From assembly GCA_900555925.1 (NCBI GenBank), contig USMU01000078.1:1-5947 (forward strand): DNA of 5,947 nucleotides. Reading direction: 5' to 3'. This DNA comes from an uncultured Clostridium sp. (lineage in GTDB: Bacteria; Bacillota; Clostridia; Christensenellales; Borkfalkiaceae). This document shows positions 5,477-5,947 of this stretch, piece after piece. The first letter of the stretch is position 1; the number at the start of each line of letters is the position of its first letter. The notes below the pieces were generated by a model that saw only the letters and a list, made by a program, of their open reading frames with translations, did not search any database and was not told where the DNA came from. Both the position numbers and the translations under genes were made by a program.

Positions 5477-5552
5477 GGCCCATTAGCTCAGTTGGTAGAG
5501 CACTTGATTTTTAATCAAGGTGTCCCGAGTTCGAGACTCGGATGGACCACCA
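5477..5552 (+). tRNA. tRNA-Lys(UUU) with a C3-A70 mismatch
   Basis: The 76-nt gene with encoded CCA has anticodon stem CTTGA/TCAAG, loop TTTTTAA (anticodon TTT; U rather than the usual C at position 32), and T-stem CCGAG/CTCGG. The acceptor GGCCCAT faces ATGGACC, so C3 (5479) meets A70 (5546) where a C-G pair is normal. The rest of the cloverleaf is intact. Confidence 0.94.
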
Positions 5553-5555
5553 TAT

Positions 5556-5631
5556 GCACCTTTAGCTCAGTTGGTAGAGCAAATGACTCTTAATCATTGG
5601 GCCCAGGGTTCGAGTCCCTGAAGGTGCACCA
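5556..5631 (+). tRNA. tRNA-Lys(CUU)
   Basis: The 76-nt gene with encoded CCA has acceptor GCACCTT/AAGGTGC, D-stem GCTC/GAGC, anticodon stem AATGA/TCATT with loop CTCTTAA (anticodon CTT), and T-stem CAGGG/CCCTG. All stems pair fully. It starts 3 nt after tRNA-Lys(UUU) and ends the array. Confidence 0.96.
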
Positions 5632-5668
5632 AAAAAACGGTTAAAAACGCGGTTTTTGACCGTTTTTT
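5632..5668 (+). terminator. Intrinsic terminator of the tRNA array
   Basis: The stem pairs 5638-5648 with 5652-5662 around a GCG loop (11 bp with one U-G), extended by A6 at 5632-5637 against T6 at 5663-5668. The T run follows the GC part directly. It begins one base after the CCA of the last tRNA. Confidence 0.92.
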
Positions 5669-5694
5669 ATTGTCTTTTGTTTTACATTTAACTA

Positions 5695-5714
5695 TTTTCC
5701 CCAATTTTCCCCAA
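5695..5714. repeat. Perfect tandem 10-nt repeat
   Basis: TTTTCCCCAA occurs twice with no gap. The 10-base period is close to one DNA turn, so both copies would show the same face to a protein. On the - strand this gives G4 runs, with a third at 5723-5726. It lies in a gene-free stretch (5669-5799) between the tRNA terminator and the partial ORF. Confidence 0.6.
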
Positions 5715-5730
5715 ATCAAAAACCCCTTTT

Positions 5731-5746
5731 CCGCCTACTTGGGCGG
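5731..5746. terminator. Possible weak terminator hairpin
   Basis: CCGCC pairs with GGCGG around TACTTG. On the + strand GCTTTTCTTT follows; on the - strand AAAAGGGGTTTTT follows. It could end transcription of the partial ORF to its right (- strand) or catch read-through from the tRNA array. Neither T run is clean. Confidence 0.3.
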
Positions 5747-5799
5747 GCTTTTCTTTATAAATCACCCTTTTAATCCAGAGCGCACGGGCGGGGGATTCG

Positions 5800-5946
5800 T
5801 TATTTATCCGCTTTCCCGGGCAGCTTCACCGTGGCGGCCGTTCTCCCGCCGATAAGTTCCAACACCGAGAAAGCCGCCCCGGCTTTCCGTTTTCTTTCTT
5901 CCATATCCCGGAAGCCCGCCCGCCGGGCTTCCTCGTTTCTATCCTT
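5800..5946 (-). CDS. Unrecognised ORF, C-terminal end only
   Basis: On the - strand a frame is open from the window edge to the TAA at 5800-5802, giving 48 residues. They begin with a charged stretch (KDRNEEARRAGFRDMEERKR) and end with AAFSVLELIGGRTAATVKLP before GKADK. I do not recognise a family. This frame is the most protein-like of the three on this strand, with an amphipathic helix and then a hydrophobic strand, but GC-rich DNA keeps frames open by chance. No ribosome binding site or start can be judged because the 5' end is outside. Base composition is about 60% GC over 5771-5947, above that of the genes to the left. Two perfect inverted repeats lie inside it. Confidence 0.35.
   Translation of the reverse strand, partial: KDRNEEARRAGFRDMEERKRKAGAAFSVLELIGGRTAATVKLPGKADK
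5869..5887. repeat. GC-rich inverted repeat inside the partial ORF
   Basis: GAAAGCCG (5869-5876) and CGGCTTTC (5880-5887) form a perfect 8-bp stem with a CCC loop. Confidence 0.55.
5910..5932. repeat. GC-rich inverted repeat near the right edge
   Basis: GGAAGCCCG (5910-5918) and CGGGCTTCC (5924-5932) form a perfect 9-bp stem with a five-base loop. It shares the core AAGCC/GGCTT with the inverted repeat at 5869-5887. Confidence 0.55.
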
Positions 5947-5947
5947 C

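Noticed and set aside
5670..5855. + strand ORF of 61 codons after the tRNA terminator
   Set aside because: It has no ribosome binding site, crosses the tandem repeat and a hairpin, and reads as low-complexity Phe/Pro-rich sequence.

Overview
The window looks like a chromosomal piece of a low-to-medium GC anaerobic Bacillota, most likely class Clostridia. The reasons are the gene families (a DUF4364 protein, a stand-alone TSCPD protein, a CmpB-type membrane protein and an HPr-like paralogue), GAGG-type ribosome binding sites, and a tRNA array with encoded CCA ends. I cannot name a genus. The last ~180 bases are clearly richer in GC (about 60% by hand count) and may belong to a different, possibly mobile, segment.

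Left block (1-1123, + strand): the end of an HPr-like gene, an intrinsic terminator, then a two-gene unit made of a DUF4364 winged-helix protein and a small TSCPD-domain protein. A strong terminator at 1245-1278 separates these from the convergent genes to the right.

Middle block (1283-4801, mostly - strand): reading leftward, a Cof-type HAD phosphatase with a good promoter, then purH (last two steps of de novo IMP synthesis), then a CmpB-type membrane protein 19 nt behind purH. A small DUF1294-like membrane protein lies on the opposite strand, in the gap between the HAD gene and purH. No clear promoter was found for purH, and no good terminator separates the HAD gene from it. HAD-purH-cmpB may therefore be one transcript with an antisense gene inside it.

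Right block (4994-5668, + strand): a strong extended -10 promoter preceded by many A/T tracts drives six tRNAs, Gly(UCC)-Arg(UCU)-His(GUG)-Gln(UUG)-Lys(UUU)-Lys(CUU), closed by a textbook terminator. Three of the tRNAs carry unusual substitutions: C at position 55 in Gly, an A31-C39 mismatch in His and a C3-A70 mismatch in the first Lys. Several spacers form hairpins next to the mature ends.

Right edge (5669-5947): an AT-rich stretch with a perfect 10-nt tandem repeat, then a GC-rich, inverted-repeat-rich stretch with the end of an unrecognised - strand ORF. No CRISPR array, insertion sequence or riboswitch was found. The most unusual signals are the altered tRNA positions, the antisense gene in the purH unit, and the composition change beside the tRNA-Lys gene.
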